A stretch of DNA of 47,674 bases from a bacterium (GTDB taxonomy: Bacteria; Bacillota; Bacilli; Lactobacillales; Streptococcaceae), in the NCBI GenBank assembly GCA_905221095.1, contig CAJNBV010000012.1, positions 1 through 47,674 of the forward strand, read 5' to 3'. A model generated the notes under the pieces. The model saw only the letters and a program-made list of their open reading frames with translations. It did no database searches and had not been told where the DNA came from. Below are positions 24,601 to 31,447 of this stretch, piece by piece; position 1 is the first letter of the stretch, and each line of letters opens with the position of its first letter. The position numbers were made by a program, and so were the translations under genes.

Positions 24601-25590
24601 ACCTGACATTGGATTTAAGTTTAAATCATAAACATAATCAGTATCTGTAGATCGATCATCAGTACTTTTTACAAAAGATGAATTTGTAAATACTGGTTTT
24701 TTTGTAGAGTGTAGAAAAGCTTTCGGAATCGTTAATCGAACTTTACCATCTGTCACCGTTTCACTCGAAGACGCTGAATAAGTAATCGCCATATTAATGA
24801 CACGTTCACCGTCACCATTATTTGTGACTGGAATTTTCTTTTCAGTTGGACCTTTTGATGTATCGAAATGAATCGATCCTGTCAAGGCTTGATCTGTCAC
24901 TCCAGTGCGGAAACCAGTTCCTTCTTCCATCTTCTTACCATTACGACTATCTTGATTTTTATTTTCCTTTGGAGTTTCTTCAGCCTTGATTGATTTCAAG
25001 ATAAAAGTCAATGAACTAATTTCTTTTGCTTTTTTATCAGCTCCTGACTGTGTTGCGTCCAAGGCGCTTAAATATTGCTTAGCTTCTGCAACTAGTTTTT
25101 CGGCTGCTTGGACTCGAGATGCCTGTTTTTTATTACCTTTGACACGCTCTATTTGCGCTTCCAAATCTGCTAGTTTTGCTTGCAAAAGAGATAAATCAAC
25201 AGATGGTTTTGTTTCAGTCGTTTCTGCTGTATTAGCAATCTCTGAAACTGTTGAAGCTTGCTCAGTTGATTTTTCTGCCTCTTCAGTTGATTTTGGTTGC
25301 TCAGCTAACTCTACTTTCCCTGCACTATCTGCTTTTGGCTCAGAGACAGTTCCTGCTTGAGTATTTCCTTGAGCTTGGTTTAGTTCTGTATCAGCATCCT
25401 TCTTTACTGCCGTTTCAGTGGTTTCAGCAACAGAGGTTGCTTCTACCGTATCTACGTTGTAACCAAACAAAAATCCTGCTCCGATTAAGACACTCGCAGC
25501 ACCAACTTTTAATTTTTTAATCGAATATTTTTCGTATCTATTTCCACAAAAATAACGATGATCTTTTTGTTGTCTCGACAATTTAAACAC
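15646..25590 (-). CDS. Giant YSIRK/LPXTG surface protein with MucBP-type repeats
   Basis: This 3314-residue wall-anchored protein starts at GTG 25590, chosen for its RBS AAAGGTGG (25597-25604). Residues 22-40 carry the YSIRK-type signal (YSIKKLKVGAASVLIGAGF), with cleavage near VEA at 51. Residues ~110-205 are acidic and helical, probably coiled coil. Residues ~215-1370 are a large module region without clear repeats. Then come two long modules (GGDVVAKYVIEG.., GGNVEVKYVIAG..) and 18 MucBP-like repeats of 82-84 residues (core VTVxYKDTEGNxIEGYE.. to PQNVTYVYxLAKG) up to ~3010. They are followed by two TTYVDETGKEI modules and a Pro/His/Ser hinge with PGQSD repeats. The sorting signal is LPNTG (3279-3283), a hydrophobic stretch and RRRKDDKE. 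MucBP repeats bind mucin or glycans in related proteins; a host- or partner-binding adhesin is inferred. It sits alone between gatB and efp. Confidence 0.95.
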   Translation of the reverse strand: MFKLSRQQKDHRYFCGNRYEKYSIKKLKVGAASVLIGAGFLFGYNVDTVEATSVAETTETAVKKDADTELNQAQGNTQAGTVSEPKADSAGKVELAEQPKSTEEAEKSTEQASTVSEIANTAETTETKPSVDLSLLQAKLADLEAQIERVKGNKKQASRVQAAEKLVAEAKQYLSALDATQSGADKKAKEISSLTFILKSIKAEETPKENKNQDSRNGKKMEEGTGFRTGVTDQALTGSIHFDTSKGPTEKKIPVTNNGDGERVINMAITYSASSSETVTDGKVRLTIPKAFLHSTKKPVFTNSSFVKSTDDRSTDTDYVYDLNLNPMSGGSVAESLLKLYVGTSRTNAPSKDDSLTVKTEFISGDNVLSTKTATATFDYLSEIIYREKDTREKLVKNYVSKEQSEYKIGSVVDGKLVPVSSSFRIPLIMTSDSFFNSGEADGNNQNGNGRLTSYEYTISGIPEFLELDPTSPKNSKWTLENGVATLHPDQTRGIDQMLYYAGPVLRLKEGALSTPEQIAKVIESNGTKGYSAKIVYNAVGHRPDGSSFTQSLENPDGFRVYAGDGAPSIGNMEDRINAATNQRLFSNASNVDTFAAIYRVPFNKLKADGGTLPSQYLNYFIPKDQAGNYFTKFKLIEIATNELENGNAGLKGYHAGYKDLQGQFKENFKLYGVNENNQPELIKEFNSVDETFDEVAINPEKKFTHLILKTPGIVDEVQDRKKASKTILGMRADLDVTVDTWKEKAKDATIQKYENKISQVLAADNTIESAIATERPNTGSSTPAVHTKQPTTLSLGMAQIGDRELTKDNLTRGKKVPIAVHYTATDYFKLAESEKNGIKVYDLDKLDSNINKTSVMLLADPKVPLKDFRLTADNRLLSKTALYFGGPNGEGAKGSYDQIKESYDTVNPTRIIENYKGTGKRAYIFESKDLGLSSYDLNRDGWIKGGYYYPAALTFEVENNGQIETGTYNIESYLVWNSDSETLFGNDRSLNANYVEGHEPGSTIAKSNINVTMNNVIEYSTSLTISKPGTTGTRGIIDVKNGQEVILTPRVENLTDTPQKIKEAVVLIPKKEAVTYLEGPIVENSDEYDVVYTTSTATDKTTGTYVTADQITNWKDVTAVKYVFKNDYTVTKEHGFTHNFNLRVDADNPNFVESTSQIFLKNNQNVWLESNIVGLRTEDVRGKLVVRYINRRKDDLLPKISERDFAGQPYTTTKEDIIKSNNIPYLFKEIQADSVPETGTYERQVTKKVTYVYEEATFKEESKTITRTINYLEKNNESNVVANPVVQNITVKRKVYTGKETGRVVEGPWEYRTDAYQPNWPTTNSPRVANFEAPDREVIDRVLVSQDLINNGNVVENVYYERIMPIGGDVVAKYVIEGTTTELKQATDVAKGLKVGRNYTSTAPVAGEELTATDGKVYVYKGHKATSAAETGTVTSDKQEVVYEYAPKAGGNVEVKYVIAGTEENLKDPVTLVTNGQVGSDYTATKDATITKEDGRVYKLVVANNGLKTGSAGETGKVTTEKQTVTYEYELQKGDVTVNYTDTEGNPIEGNPSVKAETQSPTGKEYNTNTPELKPETITTESGKVYKLVPTATVGSESGKVTVDPISVTYKYELQKGDVTVNYTDTEGNPIEGKPSVKAETQSPTGKEYNTNTPELKPETITTESGKVYKLVPTETVGSESGKVTVDPISVTYKYELQKGDVTVNYTDTEGNPIEGKPSVKAETQSPTGKEYNTNTPELKPETITTESGKVYKLVPTETVGSESGKVTVDPISVTYKYELQKGDVTVTYKDTEGNKIEGYETPKDAEKAAPTGKDFNTATEVLKPAKITTASGKVYNLVSTEGKETGKVTEEPQNVTYVYEVAKGNVTVTYKDTEGNTIEGYETPKDAEKAAPTGKDFNTATDALKPAKITTPSGKVYNLVPESTEGNESGKVTEPPQNVTYVYKLAKGDVTVSYKDTEGNKIEGYETPKDAEKAAPTGKDFNTATEALKPSKITTASGKVYNLVPESTEGNESGKVTETPQNVTYVYKLAKGNVTVSYKDTEGNTIEGYETPKDAEKAAPTGKDFNTATDALKPSKITTPSGKVYNLVPESTEGNESGKVTEPPQNVTYVYKLAKGDVTVSYKDTEGNKIEGYETPKDAEKAAPTGKDFNTATEALKPSKITTASGKVYNLVPESTEGNESGKVTETPQNVTYVYKLAKGDVTVTYKDTEGNKIPGYETPKTVETQSPTGKEYTTVTEALKPSKITTPDGKVYNLVSGRTEGNENGKVTENPQNVTYVYELAKGTVTVTYKDTEGNKIEGYETPKDAEKDAPTGKAFNTATTELKPAKITTPDGKVYNLVPGRTEGTESGKVTETPQNVTYVYKLAKGDVTVSYKDTEGNTIEGYETPKDAEKAAPTGKDFNTATDTLKPSKITTTDGKVYNLVSTEGNESGKVTETPQNVTYVYELAKGNVTVTYKDTEGNTIEGYETPKDAEKAAPTGKDFNTATDALKPSKITTPSGKVYNLVPERTEGTESGKVTETPQNVTYVYELAKGNVTVSYKDTEGNKIPGYETPKDAEKAAPTGKDFNTATTELKPAKITTASGKVYNLVSTEGNESGKVTETPQNVTYVYELAKGDVTVKYENEAGESIKPDNHLKSQVPTGDDYNTTTVKDLTITKDGKLYKLVEKNGGVKEGSSVENGKVTETPAVVTYVYSEIKGEIIQKFVNESGKEIKDPTNTGKKSLNEKVTLEHPNRITDKDGKVYEFVKVDKIPTNFTEQPQTATYTYRAVKGQGVTVSYETTTGVTLKETQTVQPKDILVGTDYDTTTSNFKPERIEKDGKVYLLKEQTKAGSAEEKGKVSEQPQNVTYVYEEVKEPETKQKYGNVIVTYVDKSGRPLSGKTENGVKVDKSVIDTPASLVKTPYDTTDNKPQTITTAEGKVYKFVKVTKHSDAETSDVKGRTSVITYVYELQNTTEELPEAHIGFVVVNYVDVDGLPISGKSPEGKEIPTTVMDVNGDLVGTQYDTTDHKPTTITTVNGDVYEFVKRSETSDLESGELKEGVATVEYVYRKVITTYVDETGKEINPSDKGTKDKKDIPEYIHKETKKDDKGNTIHVYRQVVTTYVDETGKEISPSDKGTKDKKDIPEYTFKETKKDKDGNTTHVYTKKSSSTPDSPKPSTPSNEESKSTVWKDTEGNVLKPQEEGTKDKGTFTGYEYVKTILVGNVTTHIFKKVITPIHDETPSHSDVPGQSDKPNHPEVPGQSDIPAHSDVTATSDKSTQIETSNEATFVDGKRELPNTGTQSSTSSLLLGALAAITGLGLVSRRRKDDKE
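17743..21000 (-). repeat. Tandem MucBP-coding DNA repeats (246-252 bp)
   Basis: Fourteen tandem units are clear at the DNA level. Three units starting at 20241, 20490 and 20739 have an exact period of 249 bp and are nearly identical. The group from 17743 to 20230 has periods of 246-252 bp, with alternating near-copies (the block around 18960-19240 closely matches 19460-19740). Such identity between neighbours points to recent duplication or gene conversion, so copy number should differ between strains and short-read assemblies may collapse here. Confidence 0.9.
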
Positions 25591-25646
25591 TGTTTACCAC
25601 CTTTATATATATATATATGCACACAAGTACAAATATATTCTTTTAA

Positions 25647-25669
25647 ATTATATCATACTTCAAAGTAAA
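25647..25669 (-). promoter_or_regulatory. Promoter of the LPXTG adhesin
   Basis: On the minus strand TGATATAAT (25647-25655) is an extended -10. The -35 region is poor (TTTAAA at 25670-25675). The bases CTTTGAAGTATGATATAATT just upstream and through the -10 match the fabT promoter in 19 of 20 positions. The leader to the GTG is about 50 nt and contains an (AT)n run. Confidence 0.65.
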
Positions 25670-25795
25670 TTTTAAAATATTTGTTTATAAATTTCATTTT
25701 AAAAACATACCATTTTAAAGCATTTTTCGTATAATTATAATTTTATATAAATATTTCTATTATCCCACCTCCAACTTTCTTTTTCATTCCTTTTA

Positions 25796-25804
25796 TGGTA
25801 AAAT
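25796..25804 (+). promoter_or_regulatory. Extended -10 promoter of efp
   Basis: TGGTAAAAT is an extended -10 with a leader of about 28 nt to the ATG at 25839 (RBS AAAGAGG). It equals the gatC promoter element. Confidence 0.6.
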
Positions 25805-25838
25805 GAGGAGTAATAATATTTATTAAAGAGGTAAAAAC

Positions 25839-26399
25839 ATGATTGAAGCAAGCAAATTGAAAGCTGGTATGACATTTGAAACTGCAGACGGAAAATTGAT
25901 CCGCGTTTTGGAAGCTAGCCACCACAAACCAGGTAAAGGGAACACAATCATGCGTATGAAATTGCGTGATGTCCGTACTGGTTCTACTTTTGACACAAGC
26001 TACCGTCCAGAAGAAAAATTCGAACAAGCTATTATCGAAACTGTTCCAGCTCAATACTTATACAAAATGGATGAAACTGCCTACTTCATGAATACTGAAA
26101 CTTACGACCAATACGAAATCCCAGTCGTAAACGTTGAAAATGAATTGCTTTACATCCTTGAAAACTCTGATGTGAAAATCCAATTCTACGGAACTGAAGT
26201 AATCGGTGTAACTGTACCAACTACTGTTGAATTGACAGTTGCTGAAACACAACCATCTATCAAAGGTGCTACTGTTACAGGTTCTGGTAAACCAGCAACT
26301 ATGGAAACTGGACTTGTTGTCAACGTTCCTGACTTCATCGAAGCTGGACAAAAATTGATCATCAACACTGCAGAAGGAACTTACGTTTCTCGTGCCTAA
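25839..26399 (+). CDS. efp: Elongation factor P
   Basis: The 186-residue EF-P enters the ribosomal E site and rescues stalling at polyproline stretches. Domain I starts [14 protein letters not shown] and carries the modification-loop residue K33 in KPGKGN. The middle and C-terminal OB folds follow (..[19 protein letters not shown].., ending [30 protein letters not shown]). Length is standard. It is first of a three-gene unit efp-yqhY-nusB: 21 bp separate it from yqhY. Confidence 0.98.
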   Translation: MIEASKLKAGMTFETADGKLIRVLEASHHKPGKGNTIMRMKLRDVRTGSTFDTSYRPEEKFEQAIIETVPAQYLYKMDETAYFMNTETYDQYEIPVVNVENELLYILENSDVKIQFYGTEVIGVTVPTTVELTVAETQPSIKGATVTGSGKPATMETGLVVNVPDFIEAGQKLIINTAEGTYVSRA

Positions 26400-26420
26400 T
26401 CTCTAGAAAGAGGTCATTCT

Positions 26421-26810
26421 ATGGGAACTGAAGAACAATTTGGCGAAATCGTTATCGCTCCACGTGTACTTGAAAAAATCATTGCCATCGCAACTGCTAA
26501 AGTTGATGGTGTCCATTCATTTTCAAATAAATCCGTATCTGATACCCTATCAAAACTCTCTCTTGGTCGTGGCGTCTACTTAAAAGAAAGCAACGAAGAA
26601 CTAACTGCTGACATCTATCTCTACCTAGAGTACGGTGTGAAAGTACCAAAAGTTGCTCTTGCTATTCAAAAAGCGGTCAAAGATGCTGTCCGTGATATGG
26701 CTGATGTGGAACTTGCTGCTGTTAACATCCATGTTGCAGGAATCGTTCCAGATAAAACACCAAAACCTGAGTTGAAAGATCTATTTAACGAGGACTTCCT
26801 CAATGACTAG
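26421..26810 (+). CDS. Asp23/Gls24 family envelope-stress protein (YqhY type)
   Basis: This 129-residue Asp23/Gls24-domain protein has the typical [24 protein letters not shown] opening and the [24 protein letters not shown] core. In B. subtilis the yqhY gene lies beside the acc genes and its loss disturbs lipid synthesis; here it sits between efp and nusB and converges on the fab/acc cluster, which agrees with that link. It has no transmembrane segment. Its stop overlaps the nusB start by 8 bp, so the two are translationally coupled. Confidence 0.93.
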   Translation: MGTEEQFGEIVIAPRVLEKIIAIATAKVDGVHSFSNKSVSDTLSKLSLGRGVYLKESNEELTADIYLYLEYGVKVPKVALAIQKAVKDAVRDMADVELAAVNIHVAGIVPDKTPKPELKDLFNEDFLND

Positions 26811-27228
26811 TCCATTATTAGAATCTAGACGCGAACTTCGTAAATGCGCTTTTCAAGCTCTCATGAGCCTTGAATTCGACACAGATATGGAAACAGCTTG
26901 TCGCTTTGCCTACACACATGACCGTGAAGATGAAGATGTGCAAATTCCTGCCTTTCTTCTGAACTTGGTTTCTGGTGTTCAAGCTCAAAAAGACGAGTTG
27001 GATAAACAAATCAACCAGCACCTCAAGTCAGGTTGGACAGTTGAACGCTTGACCTTGGTCGAAAAAAACTTACTACGCTTAGGTATCTTTGAAATCACAT
27101 CATTTGATACACCTCAGCTAGTAGCAGTCAATGAAGCCATTGAACTTGCCAAAAATTTTTCAGATCAAAAATCAGCCCGCTTTATCAACGGACTGCTTAG
27201 TCAATTTGTAACTGAAGAAAATGAATAA
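26803..27228 (+). CDS. nusB: Transcription antitermination factor NusB
   Basis: The 141-residue NusB binds boxA RNA with NusE (S10) in rRNA antitermination complexes. The protein is all-helical, with the N-terminal [17 protein letters not shown] and the C-terminal motif [27 protein letters not shown] that defines the family. It starts inside the end of yqhY and is followed directly by a 13-bp stem terminator. Confidence 0.97.
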   Translation: MTSPLLESRRELRKCAFQALMSLEFDTDMETACRFAYTHDREDEDVQIPAFLLNLVSGVQAQKDELDKQINQHLKSGWTVERLTLVEKNLLRLGIFEITSFDTPQLVAVNEAIELAKNFSDQKSARFINGLLSQFVTEENE

Positions 27229-27231
27229 TCA

Positions 27232-27261
27232 AAAAGGTGTTTGGTCTTCCAAGCACCTTTT
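27232..27261 (+). terminator. Terminator of efp-yqhY-nusB
   Basis: AAAAGGTGTTTGG (27232-27244) pairs with CCAAGCACCTTTT (27249-27261), one G-U pair, loop TCTT, starting four bases after the nusB stop. The stem ends in its own T-run. Confidence 0.85.
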
Positions 27262-27295
27262 GACTTTCCCCTCTGCACAGAGTAAGAACCACATA

Positions 27296-27326
27296 AAAAC
27301 TAGAACTGGCAGTCAGTTCTAGTTTT
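27296..27326. terminator. Bidirectional terminator, nusB / accA
   Basis: AAAACTAGAACTG (27296-27308) pairs perfectly with CAGTTCTAGTTTT (27314-27326). The outer A and T runs let it work on both strands. For the minus-strand fab/acc operon it lies beyond the BOX element and is the likely end of transcription. Confidence 0.85.
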
Positions 27327-27343
27327 TGCGTATTCTAAAGAAT

Positions 27344-27497
27344 TATACTCAATGAAAATCAAAGAGCAAACTAGGAAGCTAGCCGCAGGCTGCTCAAAAC
27401 ACTGTTTTGAGGTTGTGGATAGAACTGACGAAGTCAGTAACCATATATACGGCAAGGCGAAGCTGACGTGGTTTGAAGAGATTTTCGAAGAGTATTA
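27344..27497 (-). repeat. Complete BOX element (boxA-boxB-boxC)
   Basis: On the minus strand it runs TACTCTTCGAAAATCTC (boxA start) through CACGTCAGCTTCGCCTTGCC, then boxB with ACTGACTTCGTCAGT, then boxC with the CAAAACAGTGTTTTG palindrome and a TTTCATTGAGTATA end. The segment ACGGCAAGGCGAAGCTGACG matches the well-known BOXA1R typing primer with few changes. Its left terminus supplies the end of the accA stop codon. Confidence 0.93.
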
Positions 27498-28262
27498 GTA
27501 TTTTCTAAATCGTTGGTAACGCTCTTCCAACAACTCTTCTAGCGGTTTTTGTGAAAGCATAGCTAACTCAGTTTGGAGTTCTTGTTTAACAGTCTTAATC
27601 AGTTCTTTACTAGAAAGTCCTGCTTCAGAAATCACCTTATCCACCACGTCCATTTCTAACAGCTCATGTGAAGTGATTTTCATCAATTCTGCCGCTTCCA
27701 TGGCACGACTGCCGTCCTTCCATAGAATGGAAGCAAAGCCTTCTGGGCTGAGAATGGCATAGATAGAATTTTCCAGCATCCAGACGCGGTCTGCAACTGC
27801 TAGAGCTAGAGCCCCACCTGAACCACCTTCACCGATAATAATGGCGATAATAGGAACTTTTAGATCACTCATTTCCATGAGATTACGAGCGATAGCTTCC
27901 CCTTGACCACGTTCTTCCGCTCCCACACCAGGATAGGCACCTGCAGTATTGATAAAGGTCACAACGGGACGGCCAAACTTTTCAGCCTGTTTCATCAACC
28001 GTAGGGCCTTGCGGTAGCCTTCTGGATGCGGTTGTCCAAAATTCCGTTTGAGGTTGTCTTGTAAGCTCTTACCTTTTTGGATACCAACCACTGTTACAGC
28101 TTGGTCTCCAAGCCAGCCGATACCACCAACAACTGCACCATCATCACGAAAAGAACGGTCACCGTGTAATTGGATAAATTCATCAAAAATGCCTGTCGCA
28201 AAGTCCAAGGTTGTCAAGCGACTCTGCTCACGCGCTTCTCTGACTATTTTTGCAATATTCAT
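27495..28262 (-). CDS. accA: Acetyl-CoA carboxylase carboxyltransferase subunit alpha
   Basis: The 255-residue alpha subunit of the carboxyltransferase half of acetyl-CoA carboxylase moves the carboxyl group from carboxybiotin to acetyl-CoA together with AccD. The crotonase-fold motifs [43 protein letters not shown] and [22 protein letters not shown] are all present. It is the last gene of the fab/acc operon and starts inside accD (4-bp overlap). The stop TAA at 27495-27497 coincides with the edge of a BOX element, so the very C-terminus (..QRFRKY) may have been shaped by that insertion. Confidence 0.97.
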   Translation of the reverse strand: MNIAKIVREAREQSRLTTLDFATGIFDEFIQLHGDRSFRDDGAVVGGIGWLGDQAVTVVGIQKGKSLQDNLKRNFGQPHPEGYRKALRLMKQAEKFGRPVVTFINTAGAYPGVGAEERGQGEAIARNLMEMSDLKVPIIAIIIGEGGSGGALALAVADRVWMLENSIYAILSPEGFASILWKDGSRAMEAAELMKITSHELLEMDVVDKVISEAGLSSKELIKTVKQELQTELAMLSQKPLEELLEERYQRFRKY

Positions 28263-29125
28263 CTAGGACTCCCTCCGTGCAATCTGACTAGGCTAGCAAT
28301 GGTATCTGGCAAGTCTCTTCTTTTGACAATAGCATCCACAAAGCCATGTTCCAATAGAAATTCTGCCTTTTGGAAATCCTCAGGCAAGCTTTCACGAACC
28401 GTATTTTCAATGACACGACGTCCAGCAAAACCAACCAAACTCTGTGGTTCAGCCAGAATGATATCCCCTTCCATAGCGAAGGAAGCTGTCACACCACCAG
28501 TCGTTGGATCTGTCAAAATGGTCAGGTAAAAGAGGCCTGCATTTGAATGACGTTTAACTGCTGCAGAAATCTTAGCCATCTGCATGAGACTCATGATTCC
28601 TTCCTGCATACGGGCGCCACCAGAGGCTGTGAAGAGAACAACTGGCAATTTTTCGACAGTCGCATACTCAAACAGACGAGTTATTTTTTCACCTACAACC
28701 GTACCCATAGAAGCCATGATAAAGTTAGAATCCATAATCCCTAGAGCCACAGTCTGACCTTTTATAAGAGCAGTTCCTGTCACAACGGCTTCATCCAGAC
28801 CTGTTTTTTCACGCATGGTTGCTAGTTTCTTTTGGTAACCAGGGAAATGCAAGGGATCCTTGCTTTCAATCCCTGTAAACAATTCCTTGAAGGTTCCCAT
28901 ATCAATCGTCAAAGACAAGCGTTCTTGGGCAGAAATACGAAAGGTATAGCTACAGTGTGGACAGATACGCTCACTTCCCAAATCCTTCTGGTAGATGGTA
29001 TGCTTACAACCCGGACACTGGGAGAATAATTCATCTGGAACCTCTGGCTTGGCTTGAGGTTTTTCCCTAACCGAACGATTGGGATTTATTCGAATATACT
29101 TATCTTTTTTACTAAATAGAGCCAT
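28259..29125 (-). CDS. accD: Acetyl-CoA carboxylase carboxyltransferase subunit beta
   Basis: This 288-residue beta subunit carries the N-terminal zinc ribbon with Cys37, Cys40, Cys55 and Cys58, then the crotonase-type catalytic domain ([41 protein letters not shown]). It forms the A2B2 carboxyltransferase with AccA. The start ATG at 29125 lies 36 bp behind accC; the 3' end overlaps accA by 4 bp, a common arrangement for equal synthesis of the two subunits. Confidence 0.97.
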   Translation of the reverse strand: MALFSKKDKYIRINPNRSVREKPQAKPEVPDELFSQCPGCKHTIYQKDLGSERICPHCSYTFRISAQERLSLTIDMGTFKELFTGIESKDPLHFPGYQKKLATMREKTGLDEAVVTGTALIKGQTVALGIMDSNFIMASMGTVVGEKITRLFEYATVEKLPVVLFTASGGARMQEGIMSLMQMAKISAAVKRHSNAGLFYLTILTDPTTGGVTASFAMEGDIILAEPQSLVGFAGRRVIENTVRESLPEDFQKAEFLLEHGFVDAIVKRRDLPDTIASLVRLHGGSPR

Positions 29126-29161
29126 TGATTCCCCTTTTCGGTTTAAACTCTTAAAGTCATT

Positions 29162-30529
29162 TTATTCTTTTTCTTGATATTTAGGTAAGAAGGTTTCCAT
29201 CAAGAAGGAAGTATCGTAATCTCCAGCAATGACATTGCGATCTGAAATAAGGTCAAGCTGGAAATCTGCATTGGTCTGCACCCCTTCAATCTCTAATTCA
29301 TAGAGAGCACGTTGCATTTTCATCAAGGCATCAAAACGATTTTCGCCGTGAACGATAATTTTGGCAATCATACTATCATAATAAGGCGGAATGGTATAGC
29401 CTGGATAAACTGCTGAATCCACGCGCAAGCCGACTCCTCCACTTGGCAGATAGAGATTGGTAATCTTACCTGGACTTGGAGCAAAGTTAAAGACTGGATT
29501 TTCTGCATTGATACGACACTCGATAGCATGACCACGTAAGACAATATCCTCTTGCTTCACAGATAGAGGCTGACCTGCCGCAATGCGAATCTGTTCCTTA
29601 ACGATATCCACACCTGAAACAAACTCTGTTACTGGATGTTCTACCTGAACACGGGTGTTCATCTCCATGAAATAGAAATTGCCACTGTCTTCATCAAGAA
29701 GAAACTCAATAGTCCCTGCATTCTCATAACCAACAGACTCTGCAGCTCGAACAGCAGCGGCACCAATTTCATTGCGTAGCGTTTTCCCAATTGCAATCGA
29801 AGGGCTTTCTTCTAAAACCTTTTGGTTATTCCGTTGAAGAGAGCAATCCCGTTCCCCCAAGTGGATTACATTCCCGTGTTCATCTCCTAGGATTTGAACC
29901 TCGATGTGACGAGCTGGATAGATAACCCGTTCTATGTACATAGCACCATTGCCATAATTGGCCTTGGCTTCACTTGAGGCAGTTTCAAAGGCTGAAACGA
30001 GGTCTTCTGGTTTTTCAACCTTACGAATCCCTTTACCACCACCACCTGCTGAAGCCTTGAGCATCACAGGATAGCCAATTTTTTCAGCAACAATCAAGGC
30101 TTCCTCAGAGTTATGCACTTCTCCATCTGAACCTGGAATGACAGGTACACCAGCTTTAATCATCTGAGCACGCGCATTGATCTTGTCTCCCATCATATCC
30201 ATAACATGACCAGATGGACCGATAAACTTGATTCCCACCTCTTCGCACATGGTTGCAAATTTGGAATTTTCACTTAGAAATCCAAAACCGGGGTGAATGG
30301 CTTCTGCTTCAGTCAAAACTGCAGCTGATAGAACCGCATTAATATTGAGATAAGACTCTGTTGCTTTCCCAGGACCGATACAAACCGCTTCATCTGCCAA
30401 AAGCGTATGAAGGGCTTCCTTATCGGCAGTTGAATAGACCGCTACCGTCGCAATCCCCAATTCACGCGCCGCACGGATAATACGAACCGCAATTTCACCA
30501 CGATTGGCAATTAAAATTTTTCGAAACAT
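29162..30529 (-). CDS. accC: Biotin carboxylase
   Basis: The 455-residue ATP-grasp enzyme carboxylates the biotin on AccB using bicarbonate and ATP. It shows the N-terminal MFRKILIANRGEIAVRIIRA, the glycine-rich ATP loop KASAGGGGKGIR, EMNTRVQVEHPVTE in the active site and GHAIECRINAE in the C-terminal domain. It has the usual length, follows fabZ with an 11-bp gap, and has a strong GGAGG-type RBS. Confidence 0.98.
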   Translation of the reverse strand: MFRKILIANRGEIAVRIIRAARELGIATVAVYSTADKEALHTLLADEAVCIGPGKATESYLNINAVLSAAVLTEAEAIHPGFGFLSENSKFATMCEEVGIKFIGPSGHVMDMMGDKINARAQMIKAGVPVIPGSDGEVHNSEEALIVAEKIGYPVMLKASAGGGGKGIRKVEKPEDLVSAFETASSEAKANYGNGAMYIERVIYPARHIEVQILGDEHGNVIHLGERDCSLQRNNQKVLEESPSIAIGKTLRNEIGAAAVRAAESVGYENAGTIEFLLDEDSGNFYFMEMNTRVQVEHPVTEFVSGVDIVKEQIRIAAGQPLSVKQEDIVLRGHAIECRINAENPVFNFAPSPGKITNLYLPSGGVGLRVDSAVYPGYTIPPYYDSMIAKIIVHGENRFDALMKMQRALYELEIEGVQTNADFQLDLISDRNVIAGDYDTSFLMETFLPKYQEKE

Positions 30530-30540
30530 GGAGAACCTCC

Positions 30541-30963
30541 TTAGTTCCCAATTGCAAAGGTAAGAGTACCACTAGCTGCAAGCTTGCCATCCACTTCAGC
30601 TTTGGCTTCAACCACGGCAATCGTGCCACGACGTTTTACAAAAGTCGCTGTCATAACCAATTGGTCGCCTGGTACAACTTGCTTCTTAAACTTAACCTTG
30701 TCCATACCAGCGTAGAAGACTAGTTTCCCTTTATTTTCAGGCTTAGACAATTCCAAAACACCAGCTGTTTGCGCCAAGGCTTCCATAATCAGAACGCCTG
30801 GCATAACTGGATATTGAGGAAAATGACCGTTAAAAAAGGGCTCGTTGATGGTCACATTTTTGATAGCTACAATAGTATCCTCGCTCACTTCCAAGACACG
30901 GTCCACTAGAAGCATAGGATAACGGTGGGGTAGAGCTTCTTTGATTCCTTGAATATCGATCAT
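30541..30963 (-). CDS. fabZ: 3-hydroxyacyl-ACP dehydratase FabZ
   Basis: This 140-residue hot-dog-fold dehydratase removes water from 3-hydroxyacyl-ACP in each elongation cycle. The catalytic pair is His47 ([10 protein letters not shown]) and Glu61 (LIMEALAQ), after the [11 protein letters not shown] motif. No fabA is present. In streptococci the double bond of unsaturated fatty acids is made by FabM acting on the FabZ product, and fabM lies at the other end of this cluster. It overlaps accB by 4 bp. Confidence 0.97.
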   Translation of the reverse strand: MIDIQGIKEALPHRYPMLLVDRVLEVSEDTIVAIKNVTINEPFFNGHFPQYPVMPGVLIMEALAQTAGVLELSKPENKGKLVFYAGMDKVKFKKQVVPGDQLVMTATFVKRRGTIAVVEAKAEVDGKLAASGTLTFAIGN

Positions 30964-31445
30964 TTGATACGTACCAATCCTTTACCAAACTCAACCATTT
31001 CTTCGTTAGAAACGAGAATTTCCGTTACCACACCATCCTTAGGTGCTGGAATTTCATTCATGACTTTCATGGCTTCAATAATCACCAATGTTTGGCCTTT
31101 TTTGACACTATCACCAACTGAAACGAAGGCAGGTTTATCTGGGCCAGCAGCCAAGTAAGCCACCCCAACAAGTGGGCTTTCCACAACATCTCCCTCAGCA
31201 GCCACACTTGTTTCAGCTGGCGCTGGAATTTCTTCTGCTACAGTCTCTGCTGGAGCAGATGTAGGAGCTACTGGACTCGGTGTTGCTAGAACGGGTGCTG
31301 GAGCGACTTGAGCTGCAACTTCAGGCACAAGTCTAGCTTCATTCTTGCTAAACTGCAACTCATCCGTCCCGTTTTTATAAGAAAATTCTCTCAAACTTGA
31401 CTGGTCAAATTGAGCCATCAAGTCTTTAATATCGTTTAAATTCAT
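30960..31445 (-). CDS. accB: Biotin carboxyl carrier protein of acetyl-CoA carboxylase
   Basis: The 161-residue carrier has an N-terminal helix ([21 protein letters not shown]), a long flexible Ala/Pro/Glu/Val linker (residues ~45-85) and the biotinyl domain with Lys127 in the EAMKVM motif. It shuttles carboxybiotin from AccC to AccDA. The gene lies two bases after fabF and overlaps fabZ, so it is translated with the elongation enzymes. Confidence 0.97.
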   Translation of the reverse strand: MNLNDIKDLMAQFDQSSLREFSYKNGTDELQFSKNEARLVPEVAAQVAPAPVLATPSPVAPTSAPAETVAEEIPAPAETSVAAEGDVVESPLVGVAYLAAGPDKPAFVSVGDSVKKGQTLVIIEAMKVMNEIPAPKDGVVTEILVSNEEMVEFGKGLVRIK

Positions 31446-31447
31446 AC

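Noticed and set aside
15672..25520. Many plus-strand frames opposite the LPXTG gene (for example 18648-18851, 19404-19607, 19908-20105)
   Set aside because: They repeat with the MucBP units, are Leu/Phe/Tyr-rich, and have no start signals; they are antisense shadows.
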